DNA of 64,000 nucleotides from Gambelia wislizenii. Taxonomy: Eukaryota > Chordata > Lepidosauria > Squamata > Crotaphytidae. Both the position numbers and the translations under genes were made by a program. Numbering within the stretch: the stretch's first letter is position 1; each line of letters starts with the position of its first letter. This document shows, piece after piece, positions 54,300 to 64,000 of this stretch. The notes beneath the pieces are model-generated. The model ran no database searches and was not told the DNA's origin. It saw only the letters and a list, made by a program, of their open reading frames with translations. The stretch covers positions 114,956,309 to 115,020,308 of the forward strand of contig JAUMIR010000002.1 of assembly GCA_030847615.1 (NCBI GenBank). Direction: 5' to 3'.

Positions 54300-55965
54300 C
54301 CGTAGTGACTAGTTAATAGTTTTGTAATTTTGTCTTTTTTTATCCTCTGTATGTATGTTTTAGATATCTAGAAACATTTATATGTGTTAATAAAAATATG
54401 GGTGGGGGGAGAACTGCAGAGGTCAACAGGTGAGGCTTTCCATGGCATGGAGATAAACATATCATCTGCTAGTGTTTGCAAATCACACAAAGCCAATCTT
54501 TTAAAAAACTGTAGTCTGTTACACTTGTTAAGATGGACAGAGAAGGTTTTCTGTACTGTTTGGGTAGTACAGGGCCGGTTTAAGGAATTTTGGGGGGCCC
54601 TGCAACACTTTATTTTGGGGGCCCAATAGCAACATTGTGCAGCGCATCTCAACAACTGGGTGCTATTGCCCAGTGCACAACACATGGTGCACGACCACAG
54701 TGGAAACTATAGGTTGCAGAGCCACAATGCAGGAGGCACAGGCACAGGGGAACATGCTCTCTGCACAACTCCACTTCTGCTACTAAGGGCAGAATGCATC
54801 CCTTGCACAATGATGGGCACTGTGACTAACATGTGCATATGTCCCAAAGTGGACTCTAGAGTTAGGTGGTGTGTTGGTGTGTTCTTTTTAAAAGTTATTA
54901 GAAGCCAAAAAGACCATAGAAAAGAAATTAACTTCCGAAAAGCCACCTAGGCTGAAGCTTGGAAGCAAAGAGAGCAAGAGACCTCTGGGAAGAAGGAGAA
55001 ATGAAAAAGGCAGCTTTCCTTCAAGTTATAAACTCTTATTCTCTCCTCCTCTCTCTTACACACACACACACATATACCAGGAATATACCTGGAAATTGGA
55101 TACCAATGCTAGACTGTAGGGCTGCCTTGCAGCTCCCACGACCCTTGCCCAGGGAACAGGAACGGCGTGAGGGCACCACAAAGCCATGCTTGGCTTCCTG
55201 CAACTGGGGTGTGTTTGTGTGACAAGGAGGAGGGAGTCATCTGCACTCCCTTGGCAGGTTAATTTCTGAAACCTTTACAGATGTTGCTGCCAGAGGGAGA
55301 GGGGAGTTCCTGCAAACAAGGCACAAGCCAGAAAGGCCACTTGCCTTGGTTTGGAGGCATCGCTGCAACTGCTCCCCACCGAGGATGGGTAAAGGGGGCC
55401 GCAAGCAACCAGGAAGGCCCAGGAAGCTCAGGTCACTGCAGCGATTTCCCTCATTGGCTGCAAGGGTGGGCGGGGTGCTGGTGCCTCGGGGAAAAGACCG
55501 CCACCACTGCGTCTCCTTCTTCCTGCCCATACCTGTGGCCCTGCAACAAGGAGGCATGCCTGGGGGGGTTGCTCCATTGCCGACCCCTGTGACCTTCGGC
55601 TCCACTGTCGGGGGGCCCTTGCAGTTGCCCCTTCACAAGGCCAGGTGCCCCGATGCCTGTTTCAGAAAGGCGGGCCAGGCCAGGATCAACCCAAAGCCCC
55701 CTGGGTCCCCCACTTGGGGCGAGCTCTCCACTCGGGATCCACGCAAGGCTGGTGCCATTTCCAGCAGCTTCCCTACATGCATGGGAGGCATGTGGTCCTT
55801 GAGTCAGATCCCCTCGACTCAAGGCAGTCCCCGTCCTCCCCTATGGGCAGGCAAGCCCCACCGGAGCTCTTGGGGGCCAACAGCCTGCCCAAGTCCCGCG
55901 CTGCCCCTCCAGTTTCCAGACTTTGCAGGACGCAGGAGGAGCGCATGGTTCCCTAAATCTGTCTG
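54300..55965. other. Unassigned region with a GC-rich 206-codon frame
   Basis: 'cagggccggtttaagga' at 54569 resembles a hAT end. 55120-55960 is GC-rich and open in several frames on both strands. The longest (55346-55966, +) is rich in G, P, R and S, with no domain I recognise. 'ttttctggtctttcag' at 55975-55990 looks like a splice acceptor but needs no gene to explain it. Multiple long frames on both strands usually mean base composition and not coding. Confidence 0.35.
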
Positions 55966-56039
55966 ACACTTGTTTTCTGGTCTTTCAGTCCTGGGCAAAG
56001 GCCATTTATTTCCCCTGTTACAAACCCTGACACCCCCAG

Positions 56040-56780
56040 CCCCATAGCTATATTAATAGTGTGGCAATATTTAATAATTAGGTAAAAACATGGTCTTCCA
56101 CACAGTGCAGTCATTAACATAAACTGGGGTACTAGGGAAAACCCAAAGACCCATTGCTTAAGTCAGGTATGCACTCCAGGAAGGGCCAAGCCTAAATTTC
56201 AAAGAATTGTTAATTTGCAGATCAACTGAAGGCAACATCTTGCCAAAGCCGCAGGCTAATTCTATTTTCTAAGGCTGGCACAACTGAAACTTGTCAACAA
56301 CCCTCCATCCCTGTACCTCACCCCAAACAAAGGAAGTTGCTTCTTCCCTTTAATTCTCAGAGTATAAACTCATCAGAAGGCTGTTAGCATATCTGGCATA
56401 CTATTGTCGCTCTCAGAGCAACAGCTCAAAGTATTGTCTTCCATTCAAAATCCCATCCCCAGAAGGCAAATATTTCCTATATAAACCCCTTGGAAACTCC
56501 ACTCGAATGCTCACAGTTCACCTTCCTACCTACTCCATGCTACACTGTGCAGCCATTCCATATTGGGACCCCTGCCCTGCTGGTTTCTTCCGCGACCTCA
56601 TCTCTTCAGGAAAAGGTGTCGTATCACCTGCTGGAAATTCCCTTCTCTATCCCCCTATCTCAGTCTCTCCCACTTTATTCACTAGTCTTGCATGAATGCT
56701 TGATGCCTAAATGTGTGCATGAATGTGGTTATTATTACTTTTTCCAAATAAAGGTTGTTGTTATTCTATCTGATTTATGT
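56040..56780 (+). repeat. LTR-like repeat with TATA and poly-A signals
   Basis: CTATATAAAC at 56478 and AATAAA at 56747 are spaced about 270 bp apart, as U3/R signals of an LTR would be. The downstream half is homologous to 50880-51000. It ends next to (CT)n and the LINE at 56810. No internal retroviral genes are visible. The left limit is a guess. Confidence 0.4.
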
Positions 56781-56809
56781 CTCCTCCCTCTCTCTCTCTC
56801 TCTCTCTCT
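56781..56809. repeat. (CT)n microsatellite at a LINE 3' end
   Basis: About 12 CT units, read as (AG)n downstream of the minus-strand LINE end. Confidence 0.95.
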
Positions 56810-57441
56810 GGCTTTTCTTCGCAAACGAAGATTCAGGAAGGACTCATCCCGCGCTTTCTGCAAGCGCGCTGATGACTAAAAAGGCCAATCTGAGATAAAC
56901 AAGTCCGGTTGCAAACAGCACAGCAGAAGGTCTCCTTGGGTGATGTTTTTGGGTTGTGATTCTTTCTGCGTTGTCGTTTCTCTTCAAGACTTGTTCGTCG
57001 TGAGTTCTCAAATAAGGCTGCAGCATTGTGGATAGTGCGTCTCCATGCCTCCCGATGTGAGGCCAGGGCGGACCACTGTTGGTGATCAATTTGGCCAAGC
57101 CTGAGATGTTGTTTCAGGGAGTCTTTGTATCGCTTTTTTGGAGCGCCCCTCTTACGCTGACCCGTGGCGAGTTCACCGTAGAGTAGTATTTTTGGGAGGC
57201 GATGGTCCTCCATCCTAGAAACGTGCCCTGCCCAGCGCAGCTGTGTTCTCAATATCATGGCCTCAATGCTGGTGATCCCTGCTTGCTCAAGGACAGCAAC
57301 ATTCGTCACATAGTCAGTCCAGTGTATATTTAGGATTGTGTGTAGACAGCGCTGATGAAAGCGCTCGAGGAGTCGTAGGTGGTGGCGATAGGTGACCCAT
57401 GTTTCAGATCCATAAAGGAGGATAGACAGTACAATGGCTCT
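56810..57441 (-). mobile_element. Recurrent unassigned LINE, 3' 0.63 kb, best preserved copy
   Basis: A 158-codon open frame on the minus strand: VLEQAGITSIEAMILRTQLR, WAGHVSRMEDHRLPKILLYG, RKRGAPKKRYKDSLKQHLRL, ALASHREAWRRTIHNAAALF, then CCAVCNRTCLSQIGLFSHQR, a CxxC...H..H zinc-finger-like C-terminus. The reading frame stops just after RACRKRGMSPS, and the two 3' hairpins overlap and follow this stop. It is 5'-truncated at about 57441. The intact frame suggests it is younger than the copy at 49370. Confidence 0.9.
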
Positions 57442-57569
57442 GGTATAGCTGGTCGCAAGGTTCTACCGTTACACCCCTCTTGCATTGCCACCATGAGTAC
57501 ATTAATTACCCATTAATTCCTCAAATTAATGTTGATATTTTGAGGGTCCCCACAACCCCAGATCGACTA

Positions 57570-57715
57570 ACGTAACAGCCCTGGTCTTTTAAGATTTCTT
57601 AATTCTTTCAAATTCTATTTCAACTTGCTAATTTGTTTTTTGTTGTGGCAATTTAACACTTTGATAGTGTAAGCTGCCCAGAGAATGTTATATACTGGGT
57701 GATATATAAATGTGA
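57570..57715 (+). mobile_element. L2-type 3' UTR/tail, worn
   Basis: T-rich 'ttgttttttgttgtggcaat' then 'gtgtaagctgcccagagaat' and 'gggtgatatataaatgtgat', the pattern of L2 tails (agctgcc..gag..gggcgatataaat). Confidence 0.5.
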
Positions 57716-58630
57716 TAGAAAGAGAGACAGGTAACATTCTCAGTTTCTATTCTGCAGTTGTGCAATGTCTTTTCTCTCATAGAGGTGTTTTCTGACCGAA
57801 GTGTGGCTATTTTTGTCTATTACAACAGGGCTCTTAACAGGCACAGGGTTACTTGTATAGGAACAAGATGGCAAACCTACCCCATCTTTTTTTGGGGGGA
57901 GGGGAATCAACAACACATTAATAATATATTGTAAAACAGGGACTGCAAGCAGACCCCATGACCGCATTGTCTCCTCTCTTCCCTCCACATTCCACAAAGT
58001 CGGAATAGGGAGGATAATTATAGGTATTGTGAAGAGCTGGTGTCCTGCTCATATTTGTTTCTGGGCACAAGATCTACTTTGACATCTCTCTCTAATCTGA
58101 ATTCAGATTTGTGGTTTCTGGTGAAACACTAAGAACACGATTGTCCACTTGTCAACTGCAGTCCTTCTTTAGACTCACTAGACTGGAGGTTAATACATTT
58201 CCAGCTGGAGAGAGTTACCACACAAGAATGCCTTTTAGTCTGGAATGTATCACTTTTGAATATCCTTAATTTACTGTAGAAAAAGAAAGTGGAAGAAGGC
58301 CATTCTCAAATCAAATGCACATTCTAGTTAAGATCAACATTTTTGTTCGATTTTCATTGAAATACTTCCCACATCCATACACATGCAGGTTAAAGCACTC
58401 ATCACATGAGAAAACATCCACCCTAGAAAATGAATTTATCTGGTATTCATCATGTATGAGGCACTCATTTTGTGTAGAGATTAAAAAATAAAATAAAATG
58501 CATGACTTTGTGGCTTCAAGCTAGACTACTGTAATGTAGTAAGTATTCTATCTTACAGCTGCCCTTGATGAATATTTTGATTCAGAAACTATAGCTGGTG
58601 TAGAAAAGGGTTCTTGTCAGAAATCTAATC
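57716..58630. other. No recognised feature
   Basis: Unique-looking, AT-rich sequence. Confidence 0.4.
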
Positions 58631-58631
58631 T

Positions 58632-58895
58632 AAACCAGCCCTTCCCAACCTTTTTACCCTGGAGGAACCCCTGAAATAATTTTCAGATCTCAGGGAACCC
58701 CTGCATAAAAATTACAGGTCCCAGGGAATGCTGTTAAAAAATGTAGTCTCAGGGAACCCCTGCATAAAAAAAGTATATTATTTTATAGCTCAAAAATGTT
58801 AATTTTTTAAAAAAATTACACTCTCTTGCAGAACTGCTAGCAACTGCTCAGAGAACCCGACAGTTCCAGGAAAGTCTGGCTGAGAAACCCTGCTC
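58632..58895. mobile_element. hAT-like MITE
   Basis: Left end 'cagcccttcccaaccttttt' with 'ggaggaacccctg', and right end 'ctggctgagaaaccctgctc', inverse of a CAGGGTTTCTCAGCCA type terminus. Internally 'cagggaacccctgcataaaa' recurs. Flanks ATCTAAAC and CTCCAGAC may be a decayed 8-bp duplication (5 of 8). Non-coding. Confidence 0.6.
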
Positions 58896-59298
58896 CAGAC
58901 CATCAAGTACAGTAATGGAATCTTATAAACTGAATAACAGGTTACTAAAGAAAACCTGTGCCACCTCAGACATTATGTCTGACAGGAAACAGCCCAGATA
59001 ATGCTGCATACACTTTTTAAAGTATCTGAAAAAAAAGGAAGCAACAATGCAGAAATTGCTTCTCTCAAACTATCCTTCTCTCTCTCTCTATGTCTTTCTT
59101 CCCCAGCTCCTGTATCAAGCAGGACTACACTTTTATCCTGGAGTGGGAGGGAAAGAGGGTGAAACAAGAAACTGCATAGAGTCTGGGGTGGGAAAAGCCG
59201 ACACAGAATGACCTTCCTCTGTGTTGTCATGTGCTAATCTGGCAACCCTATTAAAGGTGGGGAATTTGTAGTAGCCCTTTACATTTCTATGTTTAAGG

Positions 59299-59537
59299 AG
59301 AGCCAACATGGTGTAGCGGTTTGAGTGTTGGAATAGGACTCTGGAAACCAAGGTTCGAATCCCCTCTCAGCCATGGAAACCTATTGGGTGACCTTGGACA
59401 AGTCACACTCTCTCAGCCTCAGAGGAAGGCAATGGTGAACCTCCTCTGAACAAATCTTGCCAAGAAAACCCCATGAAAGGTTTGGCTTAGGATTGTCATA
59501 AATTGGAAATGACTTAAAAGTACACAACACACACACA
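59299..59537 (+). mobile_element. tRNA-derived SINE, full length
   Basis: Head 'agccaacatggtgtagcggt', A box region, B box 'ggttcgaatcccc' (consensus), body 'ctcagcctcagaggaaggca', tail 'gattgtcataaattggaaat' and (CA)n. The consensus B box and full head make this the best-preserved SINE in the window. Confidence 0.92.
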
Positions 59538-59664
59538 TTTCTTTTGGCCTGTGACTCTCCCTTGTATTAACCAGTATAGCCAATGGTGAAAGATGACAGG
59601 AATTGCAGTCAAACTACATAAAGGCCACATGTTTCCCATCATTGCTATAAGCCTAGACTGGGAA

Positions 59665-59780
59665 TCATGCAATCCTCCAGATGTGGTTGGACTTCAACCT
59701 CCAGCAGCCCTAAGCAGCAGAGCCAAAGGTGAAGAATGCTGCAAGCTGCAGTCACACAACATCTGTAGGACCACACAGTT
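59665..59780. mobile_element. Short hAT-like MITE
   Basis: 'cctccagatgtggttggact' pairs with 'cacacaacatctgtagga' around 'cagcagccctaagcagcag'. Of the same kind as 29655. Confidence 0.6.
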
Positions 59781-59818
59781 CTTACCTCTACTATAAATCA
59801 TGCAGAATTTAACTCTGA

Positions 59819-61071
59819 GGACATTGTCAGATGAGTGGCTAAAATGTTTTTGTCCCACTATATTTAAAAGCGTAAGTGTCCTGGCACAATAACCCTTTTT
59901 ATCACATGTCACTGTAATAATGAGAAAGAGCAGCCCCAGCATTATCGGAGCCAGTGCTGCCAGCGCTGTTTACTTCCGTGTTTGCCAGGGTGCATGATCT
60001 CAGCAGTTCTCGCAAGAAGACACGAGTGTGCTTAAAAGTAAAACACTTTTACTAACAAATAAGATGAACACACAAGCACTGAAACACACTTTACAATTTG
60101 CTAGCAAAATGGGGAGGTCCATAAAAAGCATGTCCCATACCTAGTTTTCATGTTCTCACCCAGAAGGGTTCTAGCAGGGATTACCCATTGATACTGTATT
60201 CATGAGAGCATAATGGAACACAGTTTCAGACGCTGGCAATACCGCGAAAAAAATGGCATCAGCAAACAATTGACAGCTTGGCCTGTTAATAAAAAAGAAC
60301 TCCTTATTCACAGCAGTGGGATGCTTGGAGTGTTGGAAGTGAAGAAGCATCAATGTGTGTGTTCCTGATCTGTATTTACTTCCTGTTTACATGCAGAAGT
60401 CACTTCCCCTCTCTTTGCTCCAAGTAGTTTTAGTGTTTTACAACCCTTTGTCTCAGAAGCTAGAAGCTAACAGGCATGAGGTAGCTCTGCCTCTAAAAGT
60501 CTTACAGGCATTCATGAGGTTCAGAGATTCTCCTTGGGTTTTTTTGGGCTGTGAGGCCGTGTTCTGAAATAGTTTCTTTCTGACATTTCGTCTGCATCTG
60601 TGGCTGGCATCTTCAGAGAATGGTTGGGCCAGAGATGCAGGCAAAACATCAGAAAGAAACTATTCCAGAACACAGCCTCACAGCCTGGAAAAAACCCAAG
60701 GAAAATCTATGGATGCCAGCCGTGAAAGCTTTCGACTTCACATTCGACTTCTCATGAGGTTCAGGTTTAGTGACTCTTCCATCCAAGTTAGATAACTCTC
60801 TTCTGTCTATCTATTTTTCCTATCGAAGATGTATTCTCTGCTGTAAGAAACATAAGTTCTGCTTTATAACTTTACTGGAGCATCCTGCATGTTTTATATC
60901 CTGTTTTGTACCAGAAGCTCATGATGCACTGGGACTCTGCTGCAATCTGCTCAATATAAATAACAAAAGATCCTACATGGAGAATGTGAGGAGTCAGTGT
61001 TGTGTGATAGGGGAGCCCTTTCGTGGTATCCTCTTGTTGTTATGCCATATTTGCCACGTCTGATAATCTCC
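59819..61071. mobile_element. Family M TIR element with exact TGA duplication, carrying a Penelope-like insert
   Basis: GGACATTGTCAGATGAG at 59819 and CGTCTGATAATCTCC to 61071 are inverted ends. TGA flanks both (59816-59818 and 61072-61074). Interior blocks match other family M copies: 'tctcgcaagaagacacgagt', 'aaaacactttt', 'cacccagaagggttctagca', 'gcccattgat'-like 'acccattgatactg'. The extra length comes partly from the inverted Penelope-like pair at 60522-60752. No transposase. Confidence 0.82.
60522..60752. mobile_element. Inverted pair of Penelope-like termini with hammerhead-like core
   Basis: The minus-strand arm (60616 to 60541) reads 'ctgaagatgccagccacag', 'atgcagacgaaatgtcagaa', then 'actatttcagaacacggcct'. 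The plus-strand arm (60632-60745) reads 'gatgcaggcaaaacatcaga', 'aactattccagaacacagcc' and ends 'ccagccgtgaaagctttcga'. The two face away from each other around a 15-bp centre. The minus arm keeps CTGAAGA, a GCC/GGC-type stem and GAAAT in place of GAAAC. Inverted terminal copies are a known layout of Penelope-like elements. No RT remains. Confidence 0.65.
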
Positions 61072-61074
61072 TGA

Positions 61075-62526
61075 GGGATCAGGCCAAGAATTTGTTTCTA
61101 ATGCCATTGGGATGCCAGGACTTATTCCAGAAATGTGTAACATAGCAGGAAGGGTAGGAGTATTGCTCAGAGCATGTACAGAGTGCAGTTTCCTCAATTC
61201 TTCCAAGGAAATAAAATTTGTATCCACACATCTGAGCATTCATAAGGGGGCATGATATTGGAGAGAACTTGAGCTGTGTCATTTTTCATTAGAACTCAAA
61301 CTACAAATGGTTAGCAAAGAAAAGGAGCCATGTCCTCTTCACTGAGGTCCCTCTCAAAAGATCAATTGGAAGAGCTCCCATGACTATTCTAGCTACGCAT
61401 GAGGTCAAAATATTACAATATCTTGCAACACATTTTTTATTGTTCTCATAAAGTTGGAATTCCTTGGTCTGGAGGCGTAAAACGTTCAGAAGCCCAGTAC
61501 AACTTATTTAAGTAGTTGTCTTTTTGTGCTCAGATTTAAACCAGTATGGAGTTGTTTTAATTTCTGTTTTCAAATTCTGTTACCTGCTGAAGTCCTTGGT
61601 GTGAAAAGCCTTCTCCCATTAATACAGTCACATATATATTTAAACAAATAAATAGGATGGGAAATTCTGTTTATCATTCCCCTCTGCCTTGTGTCATCTT
61701 TCATTAGCAATGTCTGCTCAGGGACCTATAGAAGCTGTTGGCAGAGTCAGTAAGATTTTTATTGCCATGGCCAAAACCAAGAGCAATACTTCAAAAGAAT
61801 GGGGGCCAAGTAGTGGGAATCAAGTAAGTCATGGATGATGTTGACATCTTCTTTATCCCCATGCAGCTGACTCTGAAGTTTAACTTTCCAATGGGCTGGA
61901 TTAACTTTTCTACGCATGGTTGGTGATGACACAGAGTTATTTGAAAAGAGGGCCCACAATAAGAGCAAGAAACTGAGTGTCAGAACTCCGTTAAAAAACA
62001 ACAACATAAACACAGCAAGATTCTTGGTGCCATCTTATATTAGTAATTTTTCAAGACACATTTTATAGCCTTCTTGTGAAACAATTTCATGATTTGCCTT
62101 GATTATATTGTCACACAAACATCACACAATCTCTTCCCATAATATGTGCTCCGGTAGAGTTTAACCACATCAGACCTGTATACAGCAAAACCCTAGGCTC
62201 TCCTGTGAATACACAGTTCAGGTATGACTACCAGCATGGGTTTTCTGGGGACAATCAAATATGAGCTGAAGAGAATTTGCTCCCCAAAATTCTACTCAGC
62301 ATGATCTTCAGCAAATTTGTATGGTCAATATTCAACAGAGTTTCTTTGAACTGGCCAAATGTGTGCTGATGATGTGAAGTCTGTCTTTGATAACTAAGGA
62401 AACTTAATATGAATATTGGCTATGACATCAGTATTTATCATCTATAACAATGGTAGTGTTCATCATTATGTTGAGTTCTTAATATCAAATGTTGCCAACA
62501 GTTAATCTGCAATTGCTTATGCTTCC
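61075..62526. other. No recognised feature
   Basis: Unique-looking AT-rich sequence. Short frames without recognisable domains. Confidence 0.45.
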
Positions 62527-62528
62527 AA

Positions 62529-62873
62529 GAGTCGGTTTACACAGCAGATTTATTACGGCAACTTGCGGTTTAATTATTTTCCGCAGCTGTGCCAGTCAGG
62601 TTTTTTTTCTAATTATGTCGCTTTGAAGTTCAGACTTGAATAAGTGTGGGGGGTGTGGCCTCCCAAGCAGACAAAGGCTGTATGGGGAAGGACTTAGGGC
62701 AAGACTCACAGACTCTGCCCAAATAGTAGGGGGGAAAGATCAAAGTACAGTAGTGGCTCTGTGTGTCTCTGTAAATCTGCCTGTAAATGAACTCACTCCG
62801 TAAAGCAGAGGGAGAGTAATCTCTCTGCTAAAAGACCTTGCTGCCATGCCTTGGATCGCAAATTTTTCCAGCT

Positions 62874-62909
<36 letters not shown>

Positions 62910-63456
62910 CCTCCCTCCCTCCCCCAAGCAGAGAGAGAGAGGGGGGGGAAATAGCAGTTCAGCTTGCTACAGCCCTTTGTGAAATAGTTTCTCTCCCTCC
63001 CCCGTGCACAGGATAAAAGCTGACGAACGAGCTTTTACATACTTTCAAAACAGCAGAGAAGATGAGAAGGAATGCTCCCTGAATGAAAGTTGTTGGGAAT
63101 CCTTTATTTTTTGCCAACTGGCTCGCAAAATAGCAGACAGGATTTTTGCAAGTTTCTTCTCTAATGGCTACTGTCTTTGCCTCCTCCCTGCCCCTCTTTT
63201 AAGCGCACCCCTGCATCATCAACCAGTCACAATGCAGCTGTGCTTTAACCCTTAGCGGAATGCTAGTTCACACTGCCAATAAAGCACTACATTGCAAATA
63301 TTCCTGCAAAAATAGCGACATCCCCTGGCACGCTATATTTGGGTGTTTTACCTTCCCCCCTTCTGAATGAGGCGATGCTGTGCTGCGATCCGTGGGAACT
63401 ATGAGCTATCTTAGCGGTATATTTAGAGAAATATTTGCCCGTGTAAACAACCCCCA
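62529..63456 (+). mobile_element. Family X-like TIR element, ~930 bp
   Basis: Left 'gagtcggtttacacagcaga' and right 'tgcccgtgtaaacaaccccc' are inverted ends. CCAAG lies at both borders. The right part 'cttctgaatgaggcgatgct' and 'gctgcgatccgtgggaact' is collinear with 'cttctgaatatggtgaatcg' and 'ctgcaggatctcattgggac' of the 38377 copy. The centre is longer and holds a CT/GA tract. No known protein is encoded. Confidence 0.65.
62875..62950. repeat. (CT)n ... (GA)n polypyrimidine/polypurine inverted tract
   Basis: (CT)16 at 62875-62906, then CCCCCTCCCTCCCTCCCCC, then (GA)6 and G8 from 62930. The CT and GA blocks are complementary, so the strand can fold on itself, and the mirror-like purine tract could also form triplex DNA. 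Confidence 0.9.
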
Positions 63457-64000
63457 AGTCTCTCCAAATCTTGGTACTCCCTCCAAATCTGACAAACTAC
63501 ATCCACACACTGCCTCTATATAAGCTAGGATACACTGGCTCCCCTGGCTGTGGATCAGGCCCATTGTTCCCCTGTTACCTCGATGAAATTGGCTGGAGTC
63601 CAGATAGGAACATTGGGCCATTGCTGCAGCTGGCATTTTCCTTGCCCTCCTGGCGTCAAGGAAGCTGGCTGTAACATGTGACCAAAGGCACTGTGCAGGT
63701 GACCAGCCTTGGTCACATGTTGCAGGACCTCTTCCTGGACCCAGAAGGGTAAGGACAACCAGCAGCTGGAGTAATGGGCTAGCCTGCTGGGACAGGTTCC
63801 TGAGGACATATGGGGCCCACTCTGTTTTTCCCCAGTGGCAACAGAGTAAACTGGGTAATTTCTTATAATGCTGTACTGGGCCCTATCCCAGCTTGCCCCT
63901 GTCTGAGCCCTGTTTCTGCCCTAGGGATCATAAGGACTGCCCAGAGGCAGACTGGGGCAAAGCCAGTGCCATCTTAATGCATGGGCATGCTGGTCAGTTG
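63457..64000. other. Unassigned right edge with an inverted repeat and TATA-like site
   Basis: TCTATATAAG at 63515-63524 is TATA-like. AACATGTGACCAAAGGC (63673-63689) and GCCTTGGTCACATGTT (63706-63721) form an inverted repeat with one bulged base and a 16-bp loop. No gene is recognisable and the window ends here. Confidence 0.45.

Noticed and set aside
55237..55966. Long GC-rich frames on both strands (up to 206 codons) as a host exon
   Set aside because: Frames are open on both strands because of base composition, the products are G/P/R/S-rich without any recognisable domain, and there is no supporting splice or start context.
59299..59375. tRNA gene at the SINE head
   Set aside because: A and B boxes are present, but no cloverleaf can be folded and the sequence continues into a SINE body.
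1..64000. CRISPR arrays, prokaryotic operons, phage or plasmid systems
   Set aside because: The window is vertebrate. Tandem repeats here are minisatellites or transposon-internal, not spacer arrays.

Overview
The window reads as non-coding DNA from a vertebrate, almost certainly a squamate reptile (lizard-type) genome. No host protein-coding gene, rRNA or tRNA gene can be supported. The organism call rests on the repeats: 5S-rRNA-headed SINEs and tRNA-headed SINEs that share one 3' hairpin tail, RTE/BovB, CR1 with its ATTCTATG-type 3' ends, L2, L1, Penelope-like termini, many hAT and TA-target (pogo/Tigger-like) MITEs, and abundant dinucleotide microsatellites. The open reading frames of recognisable origin are reverse-transcriptase, endonuclease or esterase remnants of LINEs, broken by stops and insertions. 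Most others are chance frames.

Layout. 1-9 kb: mostly unique sequence, with a promoter-like CCAAT/GC-box cluster (3.4 kb), a 63-66 bp minisatellite, a TAA-flanked MITE and both SINE classes. 9.2-10 kb: a CpG-rich block split by an AC/AT microsatellite. 10-16 kb: mostly unique. 16-21.3 kb: an L2 tail split by a TIR element, then an L2 LINE (endonuclease, then RT) split by a hAT-like insertion with an 8-bp target duplication. 23.2-28.8 kb: a CR1 LINE carrying at least three DNA-transposon insertions, one nested two deep. 30-42 kb: scattered SINEs, CR1 ends, a palindrome, and a Penelope-like terminus with a hammerhead-like core. 42.7-51.3 kb: a stack in which BovB is split by L1, the L1 by another LINE (exact target duplication CATCCCAT), and that LINE carries CR1. 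52.9-57.5 kb: an L1 C-terminal remnant, a second CCAAT-rich promoter-like site followed by a possible short first exon, GC-rich unassigned DNA and an LTR-like repeat. 58-64 kb: hAT and 3-bp-target TIR elements, a SINE, an inverted pair of Penelope-like termini, and a TIR element with a CT/GA tract.

The parts work together only as an ecosystem of transposons. BovB is the likely enzyme source for both SINE classes, because both end in the same tail. Two families of short TIR elements recur: family M (4 copies, GGAGATTTTCA or GGACTTTATCA ends) and family X (about 6 copies, TTGTCTAGA-like ends with an internal CCAATCAG). An unassigned LINE recurs 5 times and always ends in the same two hairpins. 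Family names are from memory of consensus features and were not searched.
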